Part shown: piece after piece, positions 7,594-16,065 of the stretch | How positions within the stretch are numbered: the stretch's first letter is position 1 | Layout: each line of letters begins with the position of its first letter | Assembly: GCA_016871715.1 (NCBI GenBank) | Contig: VHCO01000032.1 | Span: 1 to 45,594 of the forward strand | Reading direction: 5' to 3' | Length of the DNA stretch: 45,594 bases | Origin: Verrucomicrobiota bacterium | GTDB lineage: Bacteria; Verrucomicrobiota; Verrucomicrobiia; Limisphaerales; J093 | Notes under the pieces: generated by a model | Seen by the model: the letters and a program-made list of their open reading frames with translations, nothing else | The model's database searches: none | Told to the model about the DNA's origin: nothing | Program-made: the position numbers and the translations under genes

Positions 7594-8700
7594 CTAGGCC
7601 GCGTCGGAGTCCGCCGCGCCGGTGACCTCGGCAAGGTGGTGGCGGTCCCGGTAACGCAAGTACACGCACCCGCCCACCAAGCTCCATACCAAGCTCCCCG
7701 CGTAGGCCAGCAACGACAAGGACAACGCCTCCGCAGCGGGCACGTCGATCTCCGGCACGGCCAGCATCCAGACGTAGAGATTCTCGCGGACGCCCAGGCC
7801 GCTGGGGGTGATGGGCACCGCCGCCAGACAAATCACGACCGGCACGATCACCAACAGAGCGACCGGGTCGATGTCGAGCTGGAGGCCACGCGTCAGCGCC
7901 CAGATTTGGAGGACGCACATCGCGTTCAGGAGCATCGACAGGGCAAGGCTCGACACCAGAAACCGGGGGGCATGACCGAACCGGCGGCAAGCGTCCAGCG
8001 CCCGTTCAAGCAACAGCCCTTGCGGCAGTCGGCGCAGCCAGTTCCGCGCGCGCGGCCAATGCCGAGATAATCCGCCCCAAAACGATAAGCCCGCCACGCC
8101 CAGTGCCCCCAGCAACATCGCCAGAATGATCCCAGACAGGCCAGCCAGGCGCCGATGCGCTGCCAGTAAAGCCAGGTTGGGCACCATCATCAGAGCCGCG
8201 AAGCCCAGCATGCTCACCAGGCCGATCAGCCGGTCCACAACGACCGTCACCACGGCCTCGGTCTTGAGATGATGCGTTTCCCGCGCGGCGTAGTAGGCCT
8301 TGATCAAGTCCCCGCCCGTCGAGCCGAGCAGGAACGAGTTGAAGAAGTGAGCGACCAGCGAGATCTCCGCAGCCCGCGACAACGACAAGTCAATGCCTTG
8401 CACACGCGAAACCATGCGCCAACGCAACGTCCCAAGCCCGATCGTCAGACCCATGAACCCCAGCGACAACAGGCCGTCGGCGGGCCGGACCAGGCAGAGG
8501 ATTCGCCACAATTCCTGCGGGCCGAGGGACCAGGCGATGCGCCACTGTTCCGTCCGTTCGAGGCGTTGCCAATCCCCGCCGTGGCGACTCCAACTCTGCC
8601 GCCCTTCCCCCATGAAGATCGAATGCAGCACCCACCCCAGCAGCACCGCACATAAGCCGACTCGCCAAACCCCGCGCTTGATGGGTCGCCCCCGGTTCAC
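7594..8700 (-). CDS. Lysylphosphatidylglycerol synthase TM-like / UPF0104 flippase-domain protein
   Basis: A 368-residue integral membrane protein of the family that includes the flippase half of MprF. About eight hydrophobic segments can be seen. The conserved motif SLVAHFFNSFLLGSTGGDLIKAYY (about 112-135, the G-x-x-GGD-hyphen-K pattern) is followed by VVDRLIGL, and the late motif PSGLGVRENLYV (about 302-313) is also typical. The aminoacyl-transferase domain of MprF is missing, so lipid or polyprenyl-linked substrate flipping is more likely than lysinylation. The start is a GTG at 8700 overlapping the previous stop as GTGA, indicating translational coupling in the rpsU-TIM barrel-flippase-cca series. 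The substrate is unknown. Confidence 0.85.
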   Translation of the reverse strand: MNRGRPIKRGVWRVGLCAVLLGWVLHSIFMGEGRQSWSRHGGDWQRLERTEQWRIAWSLGPQELWRILCLVRPADGLLSLGFMGLTIGLGTLRWRMVSRVQGIDLSLSRAAEISLVAHFFNSFLLGSTGGDLIKAYYAARETHHLKTEAVVTVVVDRLIGLVSMLGFAALMMVPNLALLAAHRRLAGLSGIILAMLLGALGVAGLSFWGGLSRHWPRARNWLRRLPQGLLLERALDACRRFGHAPRFLVSSLALSMLLNAMCVLQIWALTRGLQLDIDPVALLVIVPVVICLAAVPITPSGLGVRENLYVWMLAVPEIDVPAAEALSLSLLAYAGSLVWSLVGGCVYLRYRDRHHLAEVTGAADSDAA

Positions 8701-9611
8701 TCCTCGCCCCAGATGGACTTGAGGTGGGCGACGCCCGCCTGGAGCTCCTCGACCGTCAGCGAAGGATGAAACTCGAAGACTTTCATGTGCTCGGGCTTCA
8801 CGTACGGCTGCAACGCCGCAAAGTCGATCATGCCCTTGCCGGGCGGCAGATGGTCGGAGCCGGGGAAGGCGACGTCGTGCACGTGGAAGCCAGCCAGTTC
8901 ATGGGCCAGCGATTCCAGGTGCATGGTGTGTTGGATGAATCCCAGGTTCTCCTTGATTTGAGCGTGGCCGGTGTCGTGCCAGTAGCGGACGACCGGCCCG
9001 GCGAACTCCCGAAAGAGAAACGGAAAGTCGGCCTCGAACGGGATCTCCTCGACGGCCTCGCGGTTCTCGATGCCAAGCCACAGGCCGCGGGCGCCAGCCG
9101 CGTCCTCCAGGCGCCGGAGGATCTCATAGGCCGCCTGCACGTGTTTGTCCTTCTTCGCCTCGCGCCGCTCTTCCGCTTCCTGGCACAGCCGTTGGTACTT
9201 GGGCGTCTCGCGCAAACCCGCTGCGACTAGCCCTTCCAGCCGGTCGGTATACTCCTTCATCTCGATCGCCCCCAGGTGGAGCACCACCAAGCGGGCCCCC
9301 AGGCGCTCGGCCAACTCCAGCGTCTTCAGCGAATGACGAAACGCATTGTCGCGCTCCCGCGCGTCGCTGGACGTGAACTTGAAAATGTTCGGCGCCGCGT
9401 GCGTGATGCCGATGGGCAAGGGACAAAAGTTGTGCAGTGTCGAGATCTGGATCTCCCGGGCCTCAACGGCCTCGAGAATCCCAGGCACAAGGCTCAGGCG
9501 GATGGCATGACTCAGCTCCGCGTACTCGAAGCCCAGGTCGCGGATCTCTTGCAGCATGGCGCGACCGTCGATGTGCCGGCTCGAATTCCAACAAGTCGAA
9601 AGCGCGTACAT
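8697..9611 (-). CDS. TIM-barrel sugar phosphate isomerase/epimerase family protein
   Basis: A 304-residue cytoplasmic member of the xylose-isomerase-like TIM-barrel superfamily. A GTG at 9647 would add 12 residues, but I favour the ATG at 9611: it begins with the first barrel strand MYALSTCWNSSRH, and the GTG lies inside a terminator-like hairpin. Landmarks are FEYAELSHAIRL, VVLHLGAIEM, LGIENR (catalytic-type Glu), YWHDTGHA, FHVHDV and VFEFHPS, which supply the metal-binding Glu, Asp and His ligands. The stretch of charged residues in the middle (RLCQEAEERREAKKDKH) is a helix-rich insertion. It is coupled to the flippase-like gene by a 4-base overlap. The substrate is unknown; the family includes isomerases, epimerases and dehydratases. 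Confidence 0.85.
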   Translation of the reverse strand: MYALSTCWNSSRHIDGRAMLQEIRDLGFEYAELSHAIRLSLVPGILEAVEAREIQISTLHNFCPLPIGITHAAPNIFKFTSSDARERDNAFRHSLKTLELAERLGARLVVLHLGAIEMKEYTDRLEGLVAAGLRETPKYQRLCQEAEERREAKKDKHVQAAYEILRRLEDAAGARGLWLGIENREAVEEIPFEADFPFLFREFAGPVVRYWHDTGHAQIKENLGFIQHTMHLESLAHELAGFHVHDVAFPGSDHLPPGKGMIDFAALQPYVKPEHMKVFEFHPSLTVEELQAGVAHLKSIWGEE

Positions 9612-9612
9612 A

Positions 9613-9651
9613 AGAAAGCCGAGTGACCTTGCTGCAGGCAACGACACTCGG
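9613..9651 (-). terminator. Terminator-like stem-loop after rpsU, abutting the next start codon
   Basis: Read on the minus strand, GCCGAGTG (9651-9644) pairs perfectly with CACTCGGC (9626-9619). An inner TTGC/GCAA pairing sits in the loop, and TTTCTT follows directly before the ATG at 9611. An 8-base-pair GC-rich stem with a T-rich tail 36 bases after the rpsU stop has the form of an intrinsic terminator. It would make the downstream three genes depend on read-through. Confidence 0.6.
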
Positions 9652-9686
9652 CTGGACCAAACGCAATGAGTCGGATAACCAGGGGA

Positions 9687-9884
9687 TTACATGTCCGCGT
9701 AGCGCGCGCTCAACATGGCCGAGAACCGCGCGACCTTCATCTTGCGGCGACGCCGCTCGCTCGGCTTCTCGTAATGCCGATGATTGCGCACTTCCTTCAG
9801 CGTGCCCTCGCGGTCTACCCGCTTCTTCAGGCGGCGCAGGGCCTTCTCGACCGACTCGCCTTTCTTAAGTCGTATTTCCGTCAA
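9687..9884 (-). CDS. rpsU: 30S ribosomal protein bS21
   Basis: A 65-residue basic protein of the small ribosomal subunit that helps translation initiation. The sequence MTEIRLKKGESVEKALRRLK is the bS21 N-terminus; HYEKPSERRRRKMKVAR is the conserved basic stretch and the length is normal. The start is a TTG at 9884 (not ATG), preceded by GAGGAAG at about 10-14 bases on the minus strand, which decides the start. It heads a minus-strand run, separated from the TIM-barrel gene by a terminator-like hairpin, so it is probably the most strongly expressed gene of the group. Confidence 0.92.
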   Translation of the reverse strand: MTEIRLKKGESVEKALRRLKKRVDREGTLKEVRNHRHYEKPSERRRRKMKVARFSAMLSARYADM

Positions 9885-10319
9885 TCCAGTTTCACTTCCT
9901 CTCTAAAACCGCCCGCGGTCCTCACCGTGCGGAATGCCGCGGCGGGCCTCGAGTCAGGGCGTGAACACTAGTGGGCGCGGCGCAGGGGTGTCAACGGCCA
10001 ATATTCCCTGGCGGACATCGGGAGATCGGCGGCTTGAGGTCGGCCGGTCGGCGGTAGCCTTGCTTGCCGCCTTGCCGCCTTGCCGATGCGTCTGTCTGAG
10101 CTCCGTGCATGTGTCAATTACTACTCACCTGGCAACATGACTCGGATGCACAACTTTCTGTCAATTACTTCAAACCTGGCGAATCATTCGGTACGGAGGA
10201 GACTGAGCCTGATCGAGTTACGCGAATACGAGCGGCAGAACAAGAGAACAGAAAGGCAGAAAGCCAGGGCCAGGGCCAGTGTCAGAGAGTGTCAGAGAGA
10301 GTGCTAGCGAGAGCGAGTG
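9885..10319. other. Intergenic region between rpsU and the YihY-like gene
   Basis: No gene is supported. The left part should hold the rpsU promoter on the minus strand, but no clear box pair stands out. The middle contains a 47-base imperfect direct repeat (10112-10182) in unusually AT-rich sequence. The right part (10255-10319) is low-complexity, built from GGGCCA and GTCAGAGA units, and lies directly after the stop of the YihY-like gene. Confidence 0.5.
10112..10182. repeat. Imperfect 47-base direct repeat
   Basis: TGTCAATTACTACTCACCTGGCAA (10112 onward) recurs as TGTCAATTACTTCAAACCTGGCGA (10159 onward), sharing TGTCAATTACT and ACCTGGC with a period of 47 bases. The composition is lower in GC than the neighbours. 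It could be the remnant of a mobile element end or a regulatory pair; nothing in the flanks decides this. Confidence 0.5.
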
Positions 10320-11957
10320 TCAGCGCTTGGGTTGGGGACTAGGCTGGGGAGCGGGAGCGGGGCGGGGTTGGGCAGGGCCAGTCGCTGCTGCGGCGGCGTC
10401 AGGCGTAGGCGGGGCGGGTTCGGCAGCGGACAATCGATTCACAAGATCCTGCAGGGTAACCGTTTCGGCGGCCTGCCGTTCAGCCTCGAGGATACGGTCG
10501 AATTCGCTTTGGATGAGGGTGCGGGCCTGGTCATCACGGGTCAGCAAGGTCATGCCTTGGCCGGTGCGGAGGGCTTGGAGGACGTGGTGAGCGGTGATTT
10601 GGTGGAGTGGACGGGAGGGGATGTAGGCGGTGTCGCCGTTGGCGACTTCGGCGATGAGGTTCATATCCACGAGGGTATGGAGGGCTTGGCTGGCCAAGCG
10701 GCCCGGGACCCCGACGAGGTCGCTCAGTTCGGAGAGGGTCGGGGGCCTTTCGCCGCGGTGAAAGCGCCAGGCGATGCGAGTCATCAACCGCAGCGCGGCG
10801 AACTCGCGACTCCGCTGGTGCGCGGCCTCGGCCTGTTTGTCTTCGAGGTAGCTGCGCCGGTTCTGGAAGGCGTAGGAGACTTGGGCGCCGAAGAGGAGAA
10901 TGAGCCAAGCGAAGTAGAGCCCGATCATGAAGACGGGGATCATGGCCAGGCTGCCATAGATCTGGCTGTTGGTGACGACGCGGGAGATGTAGAGGACGCT
11001 GAACTGGCTGTTCAACTGCCAGAGGCAACCGCCGCAGAGACCGCCCACCAGGGCGGCGCTCCAGCGGACTTTGGTGTGGGGCATCAGTTGGTAGAAAAGG
11101 CTGAAGGCGAGGCTCCAGATGACGTAGGGGAGGACGGCCAGGCTCATCTTGAGGGCCCAAGCGCCGGCCGGCCCGAGGCTAGCGAGGAAGTTGCGGGTGG
11201 CCTCGAGGTAGGGTCCGCTGGTCAGCGTGAACGTGACCGCCAGGAGGATGGGGCCGAGGGTGATCGCGCCCCAGTACTGCACGATGCGGGCGAACCAGGT
11301 TCGGCCCCTGGTGACGCCCCAGATGTCGTTGAAGGTGTCCTCGATGCGGGTGAGCATGGCGATTGCGACGAAGAGCAGGGCGACCATGCCGGTGGCGCCG
11401 AGGGTGCCGCTGCGGATGTTGCCGACGAACTCCTTGATTTGGAGGGCGATTTCGCGGCGGGTCTTGGCGTACTCGACTGGATCGAACAGCGGACTGGGGG
11501 CGGCGTCGGAGGGCGCCACTGCCGCGGCGTCGGGTGGTTCGAGGCGGTCGGGGGTTGGGCCCGGGCGGGGTCCGGTTGTGGATGCGGAGGGGACCCATCC
11601 TGGCGGCGGGGGTGGTCCGGCGAACTCGGGGCCGGCCTCGGGGGTCAGACGCTCGACGAGGGTATCGATGAAGCGTTGGATGGGTTCTTCGCCTTGGCGC
11701 TGGAGGAGGCTGGCAGAGACGCTGATGACAACGGCCAACATGGGGACCATGGCGAGCAGGCTGCCGTAGGCCAGGCCGGAGGCGCGCAAGGGGCAGCGGT
11801 TGCGGACGAAACTCCGGCCCACCAACAGGCCAAAGTACAAGCAGCGTTGGAGGCCGGAGATCTGGTGTTCGGCACGCCGGCCGAGGCTGGTTTCGTCGAA
11901 GGCGGCCTGCGCCTCGGCCTGGAGCTTGCGGAGTCTGCCGAATGCGTCGTTGGCCAT
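10320..11957 (-). CDS. YihY/BrkB family membrane protein with C-terminal winged-helix-like domain
   Basis: A 545-residue protein; I choose the ATG at 11957 because residues before it (in the open frame up to 12077) are not family-like. The YihY/BrkB core is recognised by the amphipathic start RASGLAYGSLLAMVPMLAVVISV (58-80), the later TFNDIWGVTRGRTWFARIVQYW and four further hydrophobic stretches. Between the first helix and the core lies a Pro-rich insertion of about 65 residues. After the last membrane segment, a soluble region (about 400-480) resembles a winged helix (PPTLSELSDLVGVPGRLASQALHTLVDMNLI), and the protein ends in a Pro/Ala tail. The family's function is unsettled; the old name ribonuclease BN is wrong. 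It diverges from ftsK over 134 bases. Confidence 0.85.
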   Translation of the reverse strand: MANDAFGRLRKLQAEAQAAFDETSLGRRAEHQISGLQRCLYFGLLVGRSFVRNRCPLRASGLAYGSLLAMVPMLAVVISVSASLLQRQGEEPIQRFIDTLVERLTPEAGPEFAGPPPPPGWVPSASTTGPRPGPTPDRLEPPDAAAVAPSDAAPSPLFDPVEYAKTRREIALQIKEFVGNIRSGTLGATGMVALLFVAIAMLTRIEDTFNDIWGVTRGRTWFARIVQYWGAITLGPILLAVTFTLTSGPYLEATRNFLASLGPAGAWALKMSLAVLPYVIWSLAFSLFYQLMPHTKVRWSAALVGGLCGGCLWQLNSQFSVLYISRVVTNSQIYGSLAMIPVFMIGLYFAWLILLFGAQVSYAFQNRRSYLEDKQAEAAHQRSREFAALRLMTRIAWRFHRGERPPTLSELSDLVGVPGRLASQALHTLVDMNLIAEVANGDTAYIPSRPLHQITAHHVLQALRTGQGMTLLTRDDQARTLIQSEFDRILEAERQAAETVTLQDLVNRLSAAEPAPPTPDAAAAATGPAQPRPAPAPQPSPQPKR

Positions 11958-12091
11958 ACGGCTCGGCAACCTAGCAAAGCAGCGCGTCGATTCAAGCACT
12001 ACCGGGTGGCGGCCTGGGGCGAGGCGGTCAGGCGGCGAGGGTTGGCCAATTTGCGCTTTGAAGACGGGGGCGGGCATTTTAGATTGGGCTC

Positions 12092-14830
12092 ATGGCTCGG
12101 AAGGATCAGGGCGGCCGGCAGGTCAGTCGCGGCGGGAATGACATTTTGGGCATTCTCTTGGTCAGCGCGGCGATGTTGTTGTTTGCCGCTCTGTTCTCTT
12201 TCGACAAGTACGATCTGCCGGCCAACCGCGAGCCCCCGAACCAACCCGCGCACAATTGGATTGGGCGTTTCGGGGCGAGCGCGGCCAACGGACTGTTTTT
12301 CGTCTGCGGGGCCGCGGCTTATTTGTTTCCCGTGCTTTTGTTAGGGTTTGGCTTCGCCTATGTATTCACGACGATGTCTTACCTGCGTCGGCGCTGGCCT
12401 TGGGCGTTGGTGTTGACGTTGACGTGCACCGCGGCGCTGGACCTGGCGACCGACCCGCAGGCCCTCGAGCAACTGGCCCGCCAGCGGCCGGGGTCGGGGG
12501 CGGGCTACATCGAACAACTCACGTTGGAAATGAGTGCGCCCAGTGCGGGCGGCGTGGTGGGTTTACGGTTGAACCGACACGTGTTCGATTGGTTTGGCGA
12601 CGTGGGGGCTGGGATCATTTTCGCCACGCTCTACCTGATCAGCCTCTATGGCCTGACCAATTTCCACTTGGGAGACTGGGTCCGAGGCGTGCTGGCGAGG
12701 CGGGGGGCTGCGGCTCGATCCGAGGCGCCGTGGTTGGGTGACGAGAAGGCCATGGACCGGCGGGCGCGCGATTTGGAGCGGGAGGCCAGGCGGCTGCAAA
12801 GCGAAGTGGACCGGGCCCATCGCAAGAGCGGATCGGCGCGCCCCACCGAGACGGTCACGCGCGAGGGCGAGCGCAGTGGTTTGGGCGCTGACCTGCGGCC
12901 GGTGCCCGAGCCGACGGTGCGCGACCTGAGTGTGCCGCAGGTCGGGCCGGCCGGTTCAGGCAAGGTCGCTGCCGGCAAAGCGGCTGCGCCGACGGAGGGA
13001 CCGGAAGACCCGGCGATTGGGGTGGGCGAGGTCATCTCGGCGCGGGAGATTGTCGCGGCGACGGCCGCGGAGGTTTCGGACTCGTCTTCCGCGCCGGTGG
13101 GGCCAGGGCTGAAGGGCGAGGAGATCGCAGCGGGCGAGGAGGTGGCCGGTGGGGGGGAAGGGGCGGTGGGCGCGCCGCCGCCTGCGCCCCCGAGGCCCAA
13201 GCCGGCGCCGCGCAAGCCCAAACCGATCGCGGTGGCGGCGCCGCCCCAGATTGGGAATTACGAATTGCCGTCGCTCGAGCTGTTGAACTTGCCGGATTTG
13301 ACGTTTAAGCCTACGGAATCGAAGGAAGAGCTGATGGCGAACGCGCGCTTGATGCAGCAGACGCTGGCGCAGTTCGACATCGAGGTTTCGCTGGGGGACA
13401 TCACCAAAGGTCCGACGATCACGCGCTACGAGCTGCACCCGGCGCCGGGGGTGAAGCTGGAGCGCATCACGGGGCTGACCAACAACATCGCGGCGGCGCT
13501 CAAGGCGGAGCGGATCCACATTCTGGCGCCGGTGCCGGGGAAGAGTTCGGTGGGGGTGGAGGTGCCGAACGTGGTGAAGTCGAAGGTGATTCTGCGGGAG
13601 TTGCTCGAGTCGGAGGAATGGCGGCAGTCGAAGGGGCGGATTCCGTTGGCGTTGGGGAAAGACGTGTATGGCCACCCGATCGTGGTGGATCTGGCGGAGA
13701 TGCCGCACCTGTTGATTGCGGGGAGCACCGGTTCGGGCAAGTCGGTTTGCATCAATGCGATTGTGGCGTCGTTGTTGTACCGGTTTCCGCCGGACCTGCT
13801 GCGGTTCGTGATGATCGACCCGAAGGTGGTCGAGTTGCAGCAGTACAATGCGTTGCCGCACTTGGTGGTGCCGGTGGTGACGGATCCGCGGAAAGTGCTC
13901 TTGGCGTTGCGCTGGGTGGTGAGCGAGATGGAGAAGCGTTACCAGATCTTTGCGCGGGTGGGGGTGCGCAATATTCGCTCCTTCAACGAGCGTCCGAAGA
14001 ACAAGCCGCTTCCGCCGCGCGAGCTCGAGTTGCTGTTGACCAGCCAGAAGGAGAAGATCGAGGCGGGCTTGGAGGGATTCGCGGTCGAGGTGGACGAGGA
14101 GATTGTGGTGCCGCGGGACGAGGACATGGTGATACCGGACAAGCTCAGCTACATCGTGGTGATCATCGACGAGTTAGCGGACTTGATGTTGGTGACGCCG
14201 GCGGATGTCGAGATGGCGATTGCCCGGATCACGCAGATGGCGCGGGCGGCGGGCATTCATTGCATTGTGGCCACGCAACGGCCGAGCGTGGACGTCATCA
14301 CGGGTGTGATCAAGGCGAACATCCCGTGCCGGATTGCGTTTCAGGTGGCGGCGAAGGTGGACTCGCGGACCATTCTGGACGCCATGGGGGCCGACAAGCT
14401 CCTCGGCAAGGGGGACATGCTGTATCTGCCGCCGGGCTCGGCCAAACTGATCCGGGCCCAGGGGGCCCTGGTCACCGACCAAGAGATTCAGAGTGTGGTG
14501 GACTTCATCATGCGGCAGGGCAAACCGAGCTACGAGATGGAGATTCACCAGCAACTGGCTCGATTGGTTGGCGGCGGGGACGAAGAGGAAGGGATCGACG
14601 AAGACGAAGAGCTGATCGAACAGTGCATCGAGGTCATCCGCAGCGAACAGAAAGCGAGCGTCTCGCTGCTGCAACGCCGGTTGCGCCTGGGTTATACCCG
14701 GGCGGCGCGCATCATGGACGAGCTCGAGAACCGGGGTTTGGTGGGCCCCAGCAAGGGGGCGGAACCCCGCGACATCCTCATTGACCTCGATGGCGAAGGG
14801 GCCGATGGTCAGGGGCAGCGTTACGTGTAA
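12092..14830 (+). CDS. ftsK: FtsK/SpoIIIE DNA translocase
   Basis: This 912-residue ATP-driven DNA pump clears the chromosome terminus through the division septum. The N-terminus has about four membrane helices (about 18-38, 68-92, 102-120, 170-190). A Pro/Ala/Glu-rich linker of about 200 residues follows (about 225-385), and then the motor: alpha domain near 410-500, Walker A AGSTGSGKS (543-551), a Walker B region YIVVIIDELADLM and ATQRPSVDVITGVIKANIP. The C-terminal gamma winged helix (SLLQRRLRLGYTRAARIMDELENRGLVGP) reads orienting DNA sequences. The loop before Walker B (about 630-680, acidic, with EIVVPRDEDMVIP) is longer than in E. coli FtsK. A RodZ-like gene follows by 39 bases. No clear ribosome site precedes the ATG. 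Confidence 0.95.
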   Translation: MARKDQGGRQVSRGGNDILGILLVSAAMLLFAALFSFDKYDLPANREPPNQPAHNWIGRFGASAANGLFFVCGAAAYLFPVLLLGFGFAYVFTTMSYLRRRWPWALVLTLTCTAALDLATDPQALEQLARQRPGSGAGYIEQLTLEMSAPSAGGVVGLRLNRHVFDWFGDVGAGIIFATLYLISLYGLTNFHLGDWVRGVLARRGAAARSEAPWLGDEKAMDRRARDLEREARRLQSEVDRAHRKSGSARPTETVTREGERSGLGADLRPVPEPTVRDLSVPQVGPAGSGKVAAGKAAAPTEGPEDPAIGVGEVISAREIVAATAAEVSDSSSAPVGPGLKGEEIAAGEEVAGGGEGAVGAPPPAPPRPKPAPRKPKPIAVAAPPQIGNYELPSLELLNLPDLTFKPTESKEELMANARLMQQTLAQFDIEVSLGDITKGPTITRYELHPAPGVKLERITGLTNNIAAALKAERIHILAPVPGKSSVGVEVPNVVKSKVILRELLESEEWRQSKGRIPLALGKDVYGHPIVVDLAEMPHLLIAGSTGSGKSVCINAIVASLLYRFPPDLLRFVMIDPKVVELQQYNALPHLVVPVVTDPRKVLLALRWVVSEMEKRYQIFARVGVRNIRSFNERPKNKPLPPRELELLLTSQKEKIEAGLEGFAVEVDEEIVVPRDEDMVIPDKLSYIVVIIDELADLMLVTPADVEMAIARITQMARAAGIHCIVATQRPSVDVITGVIKANIPCRIAFQVAAKVDSRTILDAMGADKLLGKGDMLYLPPGSAKLIRAQGALVTDQEIQSVVDFIMRQGKPSYEMEIHQQLARLVGGGDEEEGIDEDEELIEQCIEVIRSEQKASVSLLQRRLRLGYTRAARIMDELENRGLVGPSKGAEPRDILIDLDGEGADGQGQRYV

Positions 14831-14869
14831 ACGGCGGTCGACAACCTGCACACTACCTACCGGGCGGCT

Positions 14870-15379
14870 ATGGTCCCTCTCGGCGAACAACTCCGGCGGG
14901 CGCGCGAGGCGCGCGGCTGGTCGATTCATCAAGTGGCGGACACGACCAAGATCCGCACCGACCACGTGCGCGCGCTCGAGGAAGGCAACTACGACGTGTT
15001 CGTGGCGCCGGTCTATATTCGCGGGTTTGTGCGGACGCTGGCGAGTCTGTTGCGGTTGGACGTGGTGGAGGCGGTCAAGACCTTGGAAGCGGAGTTGGCG
15101 GCGACGGAGAAGTTTCGCGAACCGCCGAGCCTGAGCGGGCCACCGCCGGGTCCGCTGGACTGGGTCACCTTGCAGCTCTCGCGAGTGCGTTGGCGCCTGG
15201 TGTTGCCGGTCTTGGGGGTTGGCCTGCTGTTGTTGGTGGGGATCTGGGGCGTGGGGGCCTGGCGCGAGCGCCAAACGCGCGATCCTCTCGCCGGCCTGGG
15301 GCCTGGCCTCTATCAACCGGCGGGGCAGCGCAGTGGCGAGACCTTGCCTTTGCCACCGCTCCCGCCGCCGGGCAACTAG
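14870..15379 (+). CDS. Short RodZ-like helix-turn-helix membrane protein
   Basis: A 169-residue protein with an N-terminal Xre-type helix-turn-helix (GEQLRRAREARGWSIHQVAD, then IRTDHVRALEEGNYDVF and YIRGFVRTLASLL, residues 5-65), the pattern of RodZ, which links MreB filaments to the membrane. One membrane helix follows (about 107-127, LVLPVLGVGLLLLVGIWGVGA). The remaining 40 residues are Pro/Gly-rich; the usual RodZ periplasmic beta domain is missing, so this is a short form. It lies 39 bases after ftsK, suggesting joint expression of division and shape functions, and converges on the mrp operon (13 bases apart). A different membrane-bound Xre protein is the alternative. Confidence 0.75.
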   Translation: MVPLGEQLRRAREARGWSIHQVADTTKIRTDHVRALEEGNYDVFVAPVYIRGFVRTLASLLRLDVVEAVKTLEAELAATEKFREPPSLSGPPPGPLDWVTLQLSRVRWRLVLPVLGVGLLLLVGIWGVGAWRERQTRDPLAGLGPGLYQPAGQRSGETLPLPPLPPPGN

Positions 15380-15392
15380 CGGCCGGTTCAGG

Positions 15393-15755
15393 TCATGGCT
15401 CGGGGGCGAGCGCTGGGGACGCAGGCTCCGTGGAAGCGGGGGTGCGGTGGTCGTCCATGGGCCGTTGGCGCCAGCGCGGAGTATTCTTCTGGAAAGCCAG
15501 TTGACTGATGAGATGGCTGGCGACGGGGATGGTGAGGATCTGGAAGAGGATGGCGAGCAGGATTCTGAACCCCACTTGCGGATCGGTCAGTTGCGCCCAC
15601 AACCCGAGGAGGAGGAGGAAGATGCCCAGGGTCAACGCCTTGCCCACCGCGTGGGAACGGCAGAGCAAATCGGGCAAACGCACCACGCCGATGGCCCCGG
15701 TCAGGATAAAGGCCGCGCCGGTCAAGATCAGCACGGAGGTCAAGACTTCAGTCAC
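15393..15755 (-). CDS. mrpG: Mrp-type Na+/H+ antiporter subunit G
   Basis: A small membrane subunit of the multi-subunit Mrp sodium/proton antiporter, about 120 residues. The frame extends to an ATG at 15806, but I choose the GTG at 15755, giving MTEVLTSVLILTGAAFILTG, the classic MrpG beginning, and only 8 bases of overlap with mrpF. The signature GVVRLPDLLCRSHAVGKALTLG is present, with three membrane helices. A hydrophilic tail of about 30 residues (PMDDHRTPASTEP) extends past the usual end. It is the last gene of the operon. Confidence 0.88.
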   Translation of the reverse strand: MTEVLTSVLILTGAAFILTGAIGVVRLPDLLCRSHAVGKALTLGIFLLLLGLWAQLTDPQVGFRILLAILFQILTIPVASHLISQLAFQKNTPRWRQRPMDDHRTPASTEPASPALAPEP

Positions 15756-16065
15756 GGTCAGGCCTGTGGTTGGGAGAGGGAGCCTCCTCAGACGTGGGAT
15801 CGCCATTGTCGGTTCGGCTCAGGTAATAGACGTAAGCGACCGCCCCGGTGAACCCGAGGAGGGAGAAGATGAGGATCAACTCGAGGTAAAAGGTGGTGCG
15901 CCACAGAATGGACAAGAGGACGATCATCCCCACGGCACACACGGCGATGGTGTCGAAAGCCAAGATCCGGTCGATCACGGTCGGGCCGCGCGCGAGGCGA
16001 ATCAGGGCCAAGCCGATGGCGGCGGTCAGTGCGGCGAAGGCCAGTTGAATGCTCACCTCGATCAT
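15748..16065 (-). CDS. mrpF: Mrp-type Na+/H+ antiporter subunit F
   Basis: A 105-residue subunit with three predicted membrane helices. The segment LARGPTVIDRILAFDTIAV (about 24-42) is the MrpF hallmark, containing the conserved Asp in PxxxDR. FYLELILIFSLLGFTGAVAY follows, then a polar tail of about 20 residues. Its ATG overlaps the mrpE stop as ATGA, so translation is coupled. It works only in the assembled Mrp complex. Confidence 0.92.
   Translation of the reverse strand: MIEVSIQLAFAALTAAIGLALIRLARGPTVIDRILAFDTIAVCAVGMIVLLSILWRTTFYLELILIFSLLGFTGAVAYVYYLSRTDNGDPTSEEAPSPNHRPDRD

Noticed and set aside
10255..10319. A CRISPR-like array in repetitive sequence
   Set aside because: The units are 6-9 base low-complexity repeats without spacers or cas genes.
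10317..12344. A 675-codon open frame opposite the YihY-like gene
   Set aside because: It is the antisense of a recognised membrane protein; its Gly/Glu/Asp-rich composition follows from the complementary strand.
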